A DNA stretch of 64,000 bases from Sinotaia quadrata (GCA_028829895.1 CM054179.1:54287391-54351390), one strand, 5' to 3'. Positions 34,640-47,560 are shown, counted from the stretch's first letter. A program made the numbers and translations. Notes: generated by a model from the letters alone, not told the origin.

Positions 34640-35325
34640 TGAAAGCAGTTTATAGATTTGTGTAATTGAAAGGATTGCCTACTTTGCCAGCTTTTAGATT
34701 TAGCTTTGTGTGATTGAAAGGATTGCCTACTGGGACCAGCTTTTAGATTTAGCTTTGTATGATTGAAAGGATTGCCTACTGGGACCAGCTTTTAGATTTA
34801 ACTGTGTGTGATTGAAAGGATTGCCTAGTGGGACCAGCTTTTAGATTTAACTGTGTGTGATTGAAAGGATTGCCTACTGGGACCAGCTTTAGATTTAGCT
34901 TTGTCTGATTGAAGGGGTTGCTTATTGGAACCAGTTTTTAGATTTAACTTTGTCTGATTGAAGGGGTTGCTTATTGGAACCAGCTTTTATATTTAGCTTT
35001 GTCTGATTGAAGAGGTTGCTTATTGGAACCAGCTTTTAGATTTAGCTTTGTCTGATTGAAAGGGTTGCTTATTGGGACCAGATTTAGATTTAGCTTTGTC
35101 TGATTGGAGGAGTTGTTTATTGAACCAGCTTTTAGATTTAGCTTTGTCTAATTGAAGGGGTTGCTTATTGAACCAGCTTTTATATTTATAGCTTTGTCTG
35201 ATTGAAAGGGTTGCTTATTGGGACCAGTTTTTAAACTTAGCTTTGTCTGATTGGAGGGGTTGCTTATTGGAACCAGATTTTAGATTTAGCTTTGTCTGAT
35301 TGGAGGAGTTGCTTATTGAACCGCT
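34640..35325. repeat. About 50-bp minisatellite, 13 copies
   Basis: TTTAGATTTAGCTTTGTCTG then ATTGAAAGGGTTGCTTATTG then GGACCAGC. It gains mutations from left to right and ends at a copy of the dispersed family. Confidence 0.9.
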
Positions 35326-35430
35326 TAAGGAGTGCCCAAGTTCGGGTGACTTTGACAATTTAACAATTTATATAACAATTTAGTTTAGAAATAGGGCTAT
35401 GCAAATTTACTCCGCCACGCATAGAATACC
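35326..35430 (+). repeat. Dispersed repeat family, copy 6 (3' block only)
   Basis: AAGGAGTGCCCAAGTTCGGG, TGACTTTGACAATTTAACAA, AAATAGGGCTATGCAAATTT and ACTCCGCCACGC match the 3' block at 58393-58490. Confidence 0.65.
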
Positions 35431-37200
35431 TGAAAGGGGAGATAATAAATATTTCATCTGAACTATTACATGAATGGTTGAGCACTGGCATGATTATCTG
35501 TGGGTAACTCATCCAAGCCCTTTGCATTTTTCAGTATCAAGTATTTTTATTTTCCTGTTTTCATTCAGCCTTTCGATTTTTTTATAGCAAATTTCATTAT
35601 TCACTTTTTGTTTCTGTTTTCATTCAGCCTTTAGATTTTCTTATAACAAATTTCTTCATGTATTTTTCGCTTCTTTTATCATTTAGTATATTTATTTTCC
35701 CATATTAAATGTTTCGCCATATAGTTTCCCCCAGTTTAGAATTTATTATTTTTTAAATTTCAATTATTGGAGTTTTTGTATTTCATTCAGTACTTCTTTT
35801 CCTGCATGGTTTTTTTTTTTATATATATATTTCTTTTATTATTATGTCTTTCAGAATCTATTATTTTTTTCTGCCAGTTACTGCTTAATTTGTTTTTATG
35901 TCTTTCACAACTATATTTTTCTTCTGTCTTTCAGCATTAGGCATTCCTTTAGTTTAAGTTACACATCATTAAATGCTTAACTTTAATGAAACATCTTGAA
36001 GTCTTTAAGATCATATTAGGTGCACCTGTTCGTATTTTAATGCGAAGTAGTCAAATATCATCTGACATAGACCTCATCAGCACAAATACTCATCTGAATT
36101 TATAGTGGAGATTGGAGATTGCTTTCCAAAAGTAACACTAACACTAACGTATCATTGAGTGTGGTTTGAAAATAATGTTTTATTTTTGATTAATATGCAA
36201 ATCTTTCAAACACATTATCTCTTCATGATTTGACTCTTTAAATGTCTGCACTTCTCGTTATCTGACTACAAACAGCCAGTAAAGACACTCGCTGCTATTG
36301 TCCTTCACCTTTGTCACGCCCATGCCACGTGACAATATCTCGCGTAGAGATCAGCACTCACGTTGAAATGACAATGGCTTGTACTGGTTCGCACAACATG
36401 TGTGCATCATCAGTCATAGATTCTGCAGATAATGTTTATTTAAAGCTTACCGCACAGCTTTTGTTCCCACAGCGCCGGAACGCCTCTATCGTCGAAGAGT
36501 GAATGAGTGTGTTGATAGAATGCGAAGACACAGAGCTAGATTCAAGTTAAAGTTTCCTTATTAAGTAATACTGGTGCGTGAGGTCAAATATTTCATACAC
36601 CCGCTTCTCTGAAGGAGCTTTGCAGGATGGATAGAGGAGTAAAACTGTCCATAGAATTGTAGACTAATAACTCTTCAGTATTGATCCCACTACTAGTACT
36701 AGCTTGCATAAAATTATTTGTATAAGCACTCAGGCGCGACAATCCATTCTTTCTGATCAGTGACAACATGCATTGACAGTTCAGCCAACACAACCACTTC
36801 TCCGCTTCAAGATGAAACATTGAACCGCTGTTAATACTGACACAATTAAAGGCGTTTGTAACTAGTCGCTACCTTTTCGTCTTACTACGAATTTATCATT
36901 TCATGATGGATTGTGAAAATTGGGTATTGGTATGCAGTTATGTTTGTCGGCGTATTAAGTATACTTTTTCGAACTGGTGGGAAGGGAGTGCCACTTTTTC
37001 GTTGGTTGATTACTGTTGGTTTTTGTTTTCTATTTGGGTATTTTTTTTTTTTACGGTGCGGTAGGAGGGTTGGATGAAAAGCATTTCAGGACCTAAGTAT
37101 AATGTAACCGATAATATGTATTTAAAGTGAAATATAATACGAGGAGCGCCTTGGCATGTAACGTAATACTTGGACATTATTTTCACTTGCGTTAAGCGTG
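35431..37200. other. T-rich unique sequence
   Basis: Long T-rich strings and a duplicated TTTTCATTCAGCCTTT word (35560-35640). I see no supported gene. Confidence 0.45.
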
Positions 37201-37204
37201 ATTA

Positions 37205-37385
37205 CGTTTTTATACCAGCTTTTGATAGACTTGTTTTAATTGACTAATTTACGACATTTTGACAGGTCCATTTACTAGCTTTTGATAGACTTGTTTTAAT
37301 TGACTAATTGACGACATTTTGACAGGTCCATTTACCAGCTTTTGATAGACTTGTTTTAATTGACTTAATATCTTTTAATTGACTA
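37205..37385. repeat. 60-bp tandem repeat, 2-3 copies
   Basis: CAGCTTTTGATAGACTTGTT then TTAATTGACTAATTTACGAC. Confidence 0.85.
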
Positions 37386-37454
37386 ATTTTACTAGATTTT
37401 GACTGACATTTTTATTAGTTTTTGGTTGACTCATATGACTAGATTTTGTTTAAC

Positions 37455-37895
37455 GATTCATTCAATCCGCATTTGGCTGACTAATTCATCATTTCATCAG
37501 CGGATACTTGACTGACTCACTTTATCAGCGGTTTCTTCATTGCATATGGACCGCGTTTGGCTGACAAATTCATAAATTCATCAGCGGATACTTGACTGAC
37601 TCACTTTATCAGCGGTTTCTTCATTGCATATGGACCCGTTTGGATGACTAATTCATAAATTCATCAGCGGATACTTGACTGACTCACTTTATCAGCGGTT
37701 TCTTCATTGCATATGGACCCGTTTGGATGACTAATTCATAAATTCATCAGCGGATACTTGACTGACTCACTTTATCAGCGGTTTCTTCATTGCATATGGA
37801 CCCGTTTGGATGACTAATTCATAAATTCATCAGCGGATACTTGACTGACTCACTTTATCAGCGGTTTCTTCATTGCATATGGACCCGTTTGGATC
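37455..37895. repeat. 83-bp minisatellite, 5 copies
   Basis: TCAGCGGATACTTGACTGAC then TCACTTTATCAGCGGTTTCT then TCATTGCATATGGACCCGTT. Confidence 0.95.
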
Positions 37896-37931
37896 AAGCG
37901 CAAGGGATTGTTAGGCCAGCCAATCAGCCTT

Positions 37932-38030
37932 TCTCAACCTTTTCACCCTGGAAAAACCCTTGAAATAATTTTCAGGTGTGAGGAAATCCCTTGCATAAAA
38001 TTAATAAATCTACGATACTTATTTTGTAAA
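37932..38030. mobile_element. hAT-like terminal fragment
   Basis: CTTTCTCAACCTTTTCACCC then TGGAAAAACCCTTGAAATAA has the TTCTCAACCTTTT form of hAT/MITE ends. The partner end and target duplication were not found. Confidence 0.35.
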
Positions 38031-38314
38031 ATACGATCTCTTGGAGAAAACAGAAAATAGTATACAGAATCTTACTCAGACAAACACACACACACACGAA
38101 CTCTTGCATATACACATATGAGCTTGGATTAGATGTACTGCGTGACCTTAAGATTTATTTATTGTCGTTGTTATTATTCAGCAGTTTTTTGTTTTTTTAC
38201 TCTGGTGCGATATATACGCATACATTTGTGAACTCTGTTACACTTATTTAGAAAGTTTTACTTTTTAAAAAGAAGTACGAACATAACTATCTTCATGCCA
38301 ACACACTCGAGCAT

Positions 38315-38915
38315 CTCACAGAAATCACCAACACAAACCTACAAACAGAAATTACCAACAAAAACCTACAAACAAAAATTACCAACAGAAACCTACAAAC
38401 AGAAATTACCAACAAAAACCTACAAACAGAAATTACCAACAAAATCCTACAAACAGAAATCACCAACAAAAACCTACAACAGAAATCACCAACAAAAACC
38501 TACAAACAGAAATCTCCAACAAAAACCTACAAACAAATCACCAACACAAACCTACAAACAGAAATCACCAACACAAACCTACAAACAGAAATTACCAACA
38601 AAAACCTACAAACAGAAACCTACAAACAGGAAAATTACCAACAAAAATCTACAAACAGAAATTACCAACAAAAACCTACAAACAGAAATCACCAACAAAA
38701 ACCTACAACAGAAATCACCAACAAAAACCTACAAACAGAAATCTCCAACAAAAACCTACAAACAGAAATCACCAACACAAACCTACAAACAGAAATCACC
38801 AACAAAAACCTACAAAAAGAAATCACCAACAAAAACCTTCAAACAGAAATCACCAACAAAAAACTACAAACTAAAAAGAAATCACCACCAAAAGCCTACA
38901 AACAGAAACAAGAAC
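38315..38915. repeat. ACCTACAAACAGAAATCACC minisatellite
   Basis: About 24 copies of a 24-27 bp unit (AAACAGAAATCACCAACAAA then AACCTAC). A 207-codon Lys/Thr/Gln frame through it is a product of the repeat, not a gene. Confidence 0.95.
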
Positions 38916-39044
38916 TAGGAAACTAATCGAGAGGAAAACAATCGTTCTGGTATACTATTTTGGAGGACATATGCTTTGAGAGATTCCTGTCACAATTTTT
39001 TAGCCCATCAAACAAGTCACCTAATTAATTAATGCCTACTAATG

Positions 39045-39850
39045 CATAAAGAAAATTGAAAACACTTTATGGTACACAAAGAAAATTCAAAACATTTTAT
39101 GAGTACACAAAGAAAATTAAAACACTTTATGGTACACAAAGAAAATTCAAAACACTTTATGGGTACACAAAGAAAATTCAAAACACTTTATGGGTACACA
39201 AAGAAAATACAAAACACTTTATAGGTACACAAAGAAAATTAGAACACGTTATGGTACACAAAGAAAATTCAAAACACTCTATGGGTACACAATGAAAATT
39301 CAAAACACTTTATGGGTACACAGAGAACATACAAAACACTTTATGGGTATACAAAGAAAATTAAATAGTTTATGGTACACAAAGAAAATTCAAAACACTT
39401 TATGGGTACACACAGAACATACAAAACACTTTATGGGTACACAGAGAACATACAAAACACTTTATGGGTACACAGAGAACATACAAAACACTTTATGAGT
39501 ACACACAGAACATACAAAACACTTTATGGGTACACAGAGAACATACAAAACACTTTATGGGTACACAGAGAACATACAAAACACTTTATGGGTACACAGA
39601 GAACATACAAAACACTTTATGGGTACACAGAGAACATACAAAACACTTTATGGGTACACAGAGAACATACAAAACACTTTATGGGTATACAGAGAACATA
39701 CAAAACACTTTATGGGTACACAAAGAACATACAAAACACTTTATGGGTACACAGAGAACATACAAAACACTTTATGGGTACACAGAGAACATACAAAACA
39801 CTTTATGGGTATACAGAGAACATACAAAACACTTTATGGGTATACATAAC
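39045..39850. repeat. 31-bp minisatellite, about 26 copies
   Basis: AAAACACTTTATGGGTACAC then AGAGAACATAC. The left part uses AAGAAAATTC instead of AGAGAACATAC. Because 31 is not a multiple of 3 and no frame of the unit holds a stop, overlapping open frames of up to 167 codons appear. Confidence 0.97.
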
Positions 39851-40174
39851 AATCCACAGCACAAAAGAAAAATAGTCGAGTCGACGTTGTAGGTCAGTAG
39901 CCTTGGTCAGGACAATACATCTATTACTAACAACGACAGATGAACACTTGAACGAGTAAGCCTTCTGAGGTATGAAAATACCTATATGAATTGACCGGCG
40001 GCCGCTATGACTGCTATTATTGAGCAGAAGACAAATGTCAGTGTGACGTGTTATATGAATGCAATTTTGCACGTGCATACCGTTGTTGAACGTTTTGTTG
40101 ACGCTCGTACGATATACATGGCTGTGTGCGGGAATTGCGAGTATATATTTATTGGTATTTGTAGGTATGTTTGT

Positions 40175-40177
40175 AGC

Positions 40178-40245
<68 letters not shown>
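40175..40245. repeat. GCGT/GT microsatellite with Z-DNA potential
   Basis: TGCG tetranucleotides passing into a GT run. Confidence 0.9.
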
Positions 40246-40246
<1 letters not shown>

Positions 40247-40439
40247 GAAATGTAAGTTTGTGCAGATGTGTTTAGGTAAGTTTTTTGTGTAGAATATATG
40301 TTTTGAAACGAGAGTATGTGCATGAGGATTCAATGCGTACATATTAGTAGTGCATGTGTATTGTAGTGTACGTGTATTGTAGTGTACGTGTGTTGCAATG
40401 AATATGTGTTTTGTAATGAGTGCGTTTAGACATGCAGGT

Positions 40440-40640
40440 GTCATTTGTCTCGTGTGTATTTCCAGTGCATGTTTTGATTTCTAGTGTGAATGTTTCTTTA
40501 TACTGTATTTGTCTCGTGTGTATTTCCAGTGCATGTTTTGATTTCTAGTGTGAATGTTTCTTTATACTGTATTTGTCTCGTGTGTATTTCCAGTGCATGT
40601 TTTAATTTCCAGTTTGAGTGTTTCTTTATACTGTATTACA
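40440..40640. repeat. About 65-bp tandem repeat, 3 copies
   Basis: TTGTCTCGTGTGTATTTCCA then GTGCATGTTTTGATTTCTAG. Confidence 0.9.
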
Positions 40641-41448
40641 TCAATGTGTTATGCAGTTTGACTTCTAGCGCACACGCTTGTGTGAATGTGCGTTTGCTTG
40701 TTGGTAGCAATATTTACTTTGTGTGTATGTGAGCATTGTAGCGTATTTATGCTCTTTTGTAAATGTCTGTTACGGTATGTGTGTGCAAGTGTGATGTGGT
40801 GTATGCATTTGCATGTGTGTTGTGTGTTGTGTGTTGTGTGTGCTTATAATTTCTAGAGTATATTTGGTAGCCTGTGTGAGAATAAATACGTGTGTGTGCG
40901 CGCATTTAGGTGAATACGTGTGTGTGTGATGGTGTTCACTTTATTTCACTGTATACTTAACGTAAGTTCACGAAAGATTTAAGTGAATGCAAAAAGTACA
41001 CGTGACCTGTTGAATGCTTCACGCTGAATAAACTGTCGGCTGAATGAGCCATGAATGGTAGTATAAGATTTTCAATGCGACGTTCAACCACAAACTGCTG
41101 ACTCGCCTCGGACATCAAACGAAAGCTGCGGGTACACGTATTTGAAAAAAGGAGAATGTGTATAAAGGGTACGTACGCTTCATTTGCCATAGAACTTCAG
41201 CAGTACTGACATTTCTTTGTACCCGGTTGATATATTATCAGAAATGCCATTTACAGACACGTTAAGCTTTTCGTTGACGAATTTTGATTATAATAAATTA
41301 ATAATTGTTTTAACGTTTTGCTATATCTTTTTATTTTCATTCGCGGTCAAATGTGACAACGGACTTTTGTTCATCTTCTGATTTATATTCATAGTAAACA
41401 CTTCTATTCCATTGCATATATAATAATTCATCCTTTTTCCCCCTACAG

Positions 41449-41530
41449 GGAGATTTTAAGATATTCCTGAGCGCCCTCCGGTTTTATCCACCCAGAATAG
41501 ATATGACTGCTATTTGCACCCTGAATAGAA
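41449..41530 (+). CDS. Candidate exon behind a strong acceptor
   Basis: TCCTTTTTCCCCCTACAG ends at 41448, an excellent 3' splice site. From the first base the frame reads GDFKIFLSALRFYPPRIDM and stays open until a TAG inside the minisatellite that follows, so it is compatible with the phase-0 end of exon D. No strong donor is visible (CCG|GTTTTA at 41480, or CTG|GTATTT within the repeat), and the end given here is arbitrary. No domain is recognised. Confidence 0.3.
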
Positions 41531-41812
41531 ATGACTGGTATTTGCACCCCGAATAGACATGACTGGTATTTGCACCCCGAATAGATATGACTGGTATTTG
41601 CACCCCGAAGAGACATGATTGGTATTTCACCCCGAAGAGACATGGCTGGTATTTGCACCCCGAATAGACATGAGTGGTATTTGCACCCCGAATAGACAAG
41701 ATCGGTATTTGCACCCCGAATAGACAAGATCGGTATTTGCACCCCGAATAGACAAGATCAGTATTTGCACCCCGAATAGACAAGACTGGTATTTGTACCC
41801 CGAAGGAATAAA
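41490..41812. repeat. About 29-bp minisatellite, 11 copies
   Basis: CACCCCGAATAGACATGACT then GGTATTTG, with AGATCG variants. It begins within the candidate exon at 41449. Confidence 0.93.
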
Positions 41813-41814
41813 GT

Positions 41815-42590
41815 ACGTAGCCTATATACGTTAGTTCAGAGATTTGCGTTCCGCTAGTGAGGTTTGCCCAAATTATTATTTGTATAATTATGAAGAATAA
41901 TTGTTATGGTGCTCAGCATGCACTGATATAACCACCGCGTTTTCACATTGTAAAAATTTCAGCTTTAAATCTGTCACAGCTTACATGGGGTATTTTTAAA
42001 GTAGGAGACTACTTTCAGACAAGCTTCTCGTCTGGAAACTTTGTAGCCCTTCAGGTCGCTTATTTCAAACTCTCAGTGAACTTCCAATTAGAGATTGATT
42101 GCCTACTAATCAACAGCTAACAACTTTGCCACAGTAATCAGTGTCTGAGTTTAATGAGACTGGCCATTGACGCGCGGTCAATTTTGTTTTACTGCAGAAT
42201 ACATTTTCCCCCAGTTATTTATTTCCTTAGCAGTTAGGGTGCCCGCTGTTATGCTGTTCAGTAATTAAATGACGTTTTAGTATGTTACACGTTCTCTCTC
42301 CAGTGTTGACCGAGGCTCGAACTTGCTCCATGCGGATGTGAGCGAATGAGTGGAAAGCATGGAATGAATACTAACTGTTGAGAGGGAACAGCAAGCGTGT
42401 TACCATAAGGTCGGTTTCGCCGGAAGCAAAAAAGAAACAAACTCTATCGTAGATTGCCTGGCAGATTTTTGAGATCATTTCCGACTTAGCAAGACAATTA
42501 CGCGCTAATCCAGTTTTCTTTTTTTTAAAAAAAATACTTTAGTAATGGTTTGTATTCTAACTTCCAGTTTTATTTTTGCTAAATCACACT
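41815..42590. other. Unique sequence without a recognised gene
   Basis: No repeats or convincing splice-bounded frames. Confidence 0.4.
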
Positions 42591-42591
42591 T

Positions 42592-42665
42592 GCACTCCAA
42601 TATTTGCTAAATCACACTTACTCCAATATTTGCTAAATCACTCTTGCACACTTCAGTATTTGCAC
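42592..42665. repeat. CCAATATTTGCTAAATCACA short repeat
   Basis: Three to four ~27-bp copies. Confidence 0.8.
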
Positions 42666-42717
42666 TCAGTCCCACTTGTAATCAGGTTCATGCATGTAGA
42701 TATGCGTACACACATAC

Positions 42718-42832
42718 GATAGATAAATAGATAGGTAGATAGATAGACAGATAGATAGATAGATTGACAGACAGACAGATAGATATAAATAGATAGATAG
42801 ATAGGTAAGTAGGTAGGTAGATGGATAGATTT
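42718..42832. repeat. Imperfect GATA/GACA microsatellite
   Basis: GATA units with GACA and GGTA interruptions. Confidence 0.9.
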
Positions 42833-43284
42833 TAAAAAATCATCCTTTCCTTTGTAAAGTATGAATCTCATGTTAGCAACACACACAAATCTTTGCATTT
42901 TTCTCTCTTCTTACCTTCTTTCTTTCCACATAGTACAACATTTGATAATATTACATATCATAATTATGTTCAAATGTTCTTTACAGTTAGACAGCATACA
43001 AGCAATAGTCGCTGTATGCTTTCTGTAAATAAGCTGTTATATTACTTAACCGGTTGACCTCGGCCGTCCTGTTTTTATTCAAACAATTTTGTGAATGACT
43101 GCATGATTGACTTTAGTTAATTGTATATAATTATTTAGGAATGTGTCACGCGTGAGTCGCCTGGCTTAGATCATACATGAATACGGAACTTTATGCCTGC
43201 TGTAAATTTTGCAACCTAACAGAAGTATTTTTTTAATGGAATTTGCATAAAACAAACAAATGAGCTTACATCCGACAAAAGGAA

Positions 43285-43458
43285 ATTAATACTGTCACTA
43301 ACTTTACAAAATTCTATCCCTAACTTTACAAAATTCTATCACTAACTTTACAAAATTAATACTGTCACTAGCTTTACAAAATTAATACTGTCACTGACTT
43401 TACAAAATTAATACTGTCACTGACTTTACAAAATTAATACTGTCACTAACTTTACAAA
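43285..43458. repeat. 26-bp minisatellite, about 7 copies
   Basis: AAAATTAATACTGTCACTAA then CTTTAC. Confidence 0.92.
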
Positions 43459-43609
43459 GAATGTGGCTGCAACTTGAAACTTAACAGTCGCACTTAAATA
43501 TTGGAATCTGGCTTCAACTTCAAAGTTAGGTATAGCCCACACTTTACAATAGGAACACAAGGAAATTGAACAGAACGTGACATTTAGTGAATATACATCG
43601 AATCTGCTT

Positions 43610-43905
43610 AGTATGTGTCACAACACTCACGACATCTTGTCCTACCGCATGCCATTCATCATTATACCGTACCACAGTGACGTACCACTTAACTTGAGAT
43701 CTTGCTGTATACCACTTGCTACACACTCGAGAGACATTTTGCCATACCCCTTGTCATAATTGTCTTGATATCTAACCGTATCGCTTACCATAATTGTTTC
43801 GACATTTTATGTAACGCTTATCATAATTGTCTCGACAGCTTTCCGTACTGCTTACCCACACATTGCTCACCATTTTACTGCACCGTGTACTTAAACCCTC
43901 TTTAA
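43610..43905. repeat. Degenerate CATAATTGTCTCGACATTTT repeat
   Basis: Loose ~30-bp periodicity with recurring TACCGCTTACCATAATTGT-type words. Confidence 0.5.
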
Positions 43906-43949
43906 TCAGTCGCTCCTGGCACACATCTACCTGTACGTGTGTGACATGA

Positions 43950-44990
43950 GTGTAAGGCAATTATCTCCCTTGCGATGCTTGCATTCTAATGCCGCGTGAT
44001 CCACACCAGCGGAAGGGTCGTACAATTCGTCTAGACGGGTTGCTTTTTAAAATCATATGGCGTCATCGATTTTGTCCAATTCATTTTACTTGTGCCAACG
44101 AGGCGTGGGACAGTAAGAGAAAACTCATTTGCAGCGGTTGAAACACCTATAGGCGGAGGGAGGGATGGTGGTGGTTTAAATGAATCAACGTGAGTTATAT
44201 TTCCATTGTCTTTTCTTCTGCATATCAGTTAATTTGTAAATTGCTAAATAAACACAGCAGCCAGTTGTCTGAGTGGTTGTCAATGTTAGATCAGATTGTT
44301 TGCTTTCTTTTTTTTCTTTTTTTTTGTTTACTATTATGATGATTGTGTTTTCAGTGTATACTCAGTTTTTAATAAATTCCTGAACAGAGGTAAAAATTAA
44401 GTATCATTTCGATCAAGTTTTATCAAGTTATCACCGTGATTAATTATCTGGTGACTAGTACATCTTCAGTTAACCAGCCAAGTTAAACGAAACATATTAC
44501 CACAGTTTCTTGCTCAAGGTGTATTCCAATAGCCAGAGACATAGAGATTAAAGATGTGTTTCGCTCACACTCACCCCAGCAGACACAATAGACCTTTCAT
44601 CTTCACGATATTCTCAGTTGGTCTGCTGGGGGGAGCCCCACAGACTCGCGATACGTCTGAGGTAGAGGGCAGGAGGGCTAGCGGAAGGGGGTGAAACAGG
44701 TCGCACCAGTTTGGCGGGGGGTGGGGGTGGGGGGTGGCCGAAGCCTCTTTTGAGATTAGAGATTTTTTATGTAGATTTTATCAATCACTTCAATGACAGC
44801 TGCATACATGTGTATAATTTACATTGATAACATGGTAAATATAAATAAAGCTGAAGAGAACTGTAAGATTTACATGGATATCATGCTAAGCACAAACAAA
44901 AGGTGAATTGATGCGTATGGTTTATAACAGTACTAACAGTATGAAACCGAAGTTCCTGCACTTCCACATTTAAATTTATATTTTAGTTAG
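43950..44990. other. Unique sequence, with G-rich tract at 44716-44737
   Basis: No gene recognised. GGGGGGTGGGGGTGGGGGG at 44716-44734 is a G-rich tract that could form a quadruplex. Confidence 0.5.
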
Positions 44991-45009
44991 GCCTGTGCCA
45001 GTATTGAAC

Positions 45010-45200
45010 TTTTTCCTCTTTATCTTCACTATATATTTACTATATTTCCACTATATCTTCGCTATAACTCATCCATATCTTCACTACATTTCCACTATAT
45101 CTTTATTATATCTCGAATATATCTTTACTATATTTTCTCAATGCCTTCGCTGTATCTCATTTATACCTTCACTATATATCCACTATATCTCCACTGGTTT
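45010..45200. repeat. TTCACTATATCT-type degenerate repeat
   Basis: Repeats of CTTCACTATATATCCACTAT-like words of about 12-24 bp. Confidence 0.7.
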
Positions 45201-45214
45201 GATTAATAAAATAA

Positions 45215-45560
45215 CACTCATATTTATCCAGTCACGTCATAAAGTCGACTATCACAACAAGTCTTTGTGCTATAGAAACAATGTATTAGTCATATTTATC
45301 CACTCACGTCATAAAGTCGACTATCGCAAGTCTTTGTGCTATAGAAACAATGTATTAGTCATATTTCCTCGTGAATTATACTTTCTGTCTATCTTCAATC
45401 CCAATTTATTCAATGTTTAGTCGATAGTATATTAATGTCTATATTTTCGTCTAGAAATATACATCACATCAGTAGAATAAATAGGCCTTTAGTCGATAGT
45501 ATATTAATGTCTATATTTTCGTCTAGAAATATACATCAAAACAGTAAAATAAATAGGCCT
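45215..45560. repeat. Two direct duplications (about 68 and 72 bp)
   Basis: CATATTTATCCACTCACGTC (two copies) and AGTCGATAGTATATTAATGT (two copies at 45419 and 45490). Confidence 0.85.
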
Positions 45561-46179
45561 AAACTAACGAAGCCAATCATTTCAATCATTTTGCTATAGT
45601 GGTATTAATTTGATTGGGCTATCTTCGTTCGAGATTTAGTATAAACAAATACAATTATTATCACTGAAAGAACGAAAGGAACCACCAAGCTTTAAAGTAT
45701 TCGTCTATTTCCGTCTACATATCGACAATTTCCGCATTCTAACCTCCACGCTCGCTGTGATGTTTACAGTCTGTTTCCCCAACAGAATGTTTTTTATTTC
45801 TAAGGGAGACTAATCCAGTAGATTGAGTTTTTTTTATTGTCCCCCCCCTTTTTTTTTTTTTATCACACCCAAAACCCATGGAATATGGCGTGTATAAATG
45901 CTTCCTGCTACAGATTTTTCTAAGAGCTTCAAGGCGGCAGCTGAGAAACACATTTCTTTTGCCTTTAATCACTTTGGATTCCGAAAGAAAATGCGCATAT
46001 ACACTTACAAAATATACATATTAATCTTGGGTTATGTCCCCTCTTTACCGCCTCCTTACCAACATAGCTTGTTTCTCGGGACAATGTGCAGGCGATCAAA
46101 GGCTCAGAAAATGTTCTGGGGATTTGCTATTTATAAATCAGGAGAAATGTGAGTCTTATCACTGATCCCTGCAAACAGA

Positions 46180-46490
46180 TATGAAGTGTCTTATGACTGA
46201 TCCCTACCAACAGTTGTAGCTTATAACTGACCCAACAATTGTGTTTTATAGATGATCTCTATCAACAGCTGTGTCTTATAATTGACCCCCATCAACAGTT
46301 GAGTCTTGTGGTTGATCCCTATAAACAGTTGTGTCTTATGGCTACTCCATACCAACAGTTGTGTCTTATGACTAATCCTACCAACACTTGTGTCTTATGG
46401 CTAATCCCTACCAACAATTGTGTCATATGACTGATCCCTACCAACAATTGTCTTATGACCGATAAGTGGATGTTGCTGTCTTATGACTGG
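46180..46490. repeat. About 30-bp minisatellite, 10 copies
   Basis: CCCTACCAACAGTTGTGTCT then TATGACTGAT. Confidence 0.88.
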
Positions 46491-46924
46491 TCTCGGTGAT
46501 TACATTTCGATGCGCTTATGATTATGAAATCAGACACACTCATAGTATATCGACAGCTAGTTTGCTACATAGTCAAAGATCTACAACACAGATTTTCTTT
46601 TATTCCAAGGTTTCGGTTTGTTTACAGTGCGTGCGCTAAGGTACACGATGATACTTCGGATGTCTTCCAGGTGCGTTCTCCCTTCTTGCTGACGTAGTCT
46701 TGAGGAAAATAATTTTAATATCCCGGATATTCGAATCATTGATCCCACGTGTCGTTCCCCTTACTCTCACCCGACATGAGAAACACGTGCTAATCGGTTA
46801 CCTTCACAGTCAACAAATTTAACAGACATTTTAGTATACAAAGGTGGTACGTGCTCTTTTCCATGCTGACTGACTCACTGACTGACTGACTTCCTAATTG
46901 CAATGTATTACATTGTTTATAACT

Positions 46925-47240
46925 GTTTCAATTTCGCATCATTCTTAATTCCTTTTGAATTGTTTATAATTCCTTTTGCATTGTTTATAATTGATTCCAT
47001 TATGATAACGTGTCTAAACAAAGACTTATTAATACTAAATATGAGACATTGGTGTTTTAACAAAGACTTATTAATACTAAATATGAGACATTGGTGTTTT
47101 AACAAAGACTGATTAATACTAAATATGAGACACTGGTGTTCTAACAAAGACTGTATAAATCCTAAATGTAGGGCATTAATGTTCTAACAAAGACTGTTTA
47201 AATACTATGTGTAAGACCTTAGTGTTCTAACAGAGACTAT
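46925..47240. repeat. 21-bp and 41-bp tandem repeats
   Basis: ATTCCTTTTGAATTGTTTAT (three copies) followed by AACAAAGACTTATTAATACT then AAATATGAGACATTGGTGTT (five copies, decaying rightward). Confidence 0.85.
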
Positions 47241-47484
47241 GAATACTAAAACGCAGTGAACAGTAAAATGCTTGTTTAAACAAACAAGAATTCCTATGCA
47301 AATCATTACTCACATCATATTTGAGTATCACTATGGTGGATCTTCTGCATTCAATGGTTTCCTACATCGAACAATTGGCTCTTAACTAACTGACTAAATT
47401 GGGGAAGCGCTTCCGGCCTAGGCAGTATGGATTGTGTCAAACATAATATGACTAACATCCTGCCATCATGCCACACTCCAACAC

Positions 47485-47511
47485 AAACACACACCACACA
47501 CACACACACAG

Positions 47512-47543
<32 letters not shown>

Positions 47544-47560
47544 ACACACTCACACACACA
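47485..47560. repeat. CA microsatellite
   Basis: CA run with CT and GA interruptions. Confidence 0.9.

Noticed and set aside
38295..38918. 207-codon Lys/Thr/Gln/Pro frame
   Set aside because: It follows a 24-27 bp tandem repeat exactly; no unique protein sequence and no splice or start context.
39190..39892. Several overlapping open frames of up to 167 codons on the + strand
   Set aside because: All are translations of one 31-bp minisatellite whose unit lacks stops; the three frames give the same peptide shifted.
39803..40444. 213-codon minus-strand frame rich in Thr-His
   Set aside because: Its middle is a CA/CGCA microsatellite and its end runs into the 31-bp array; no domain seen.
46660..46690. 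Second AG|GT juxtaposition (CTTCCAG|GTGCGT) as another ratchet site
   Set aside because: The pyrimidine tract is short and the donor is poor compared with the site at 22173.
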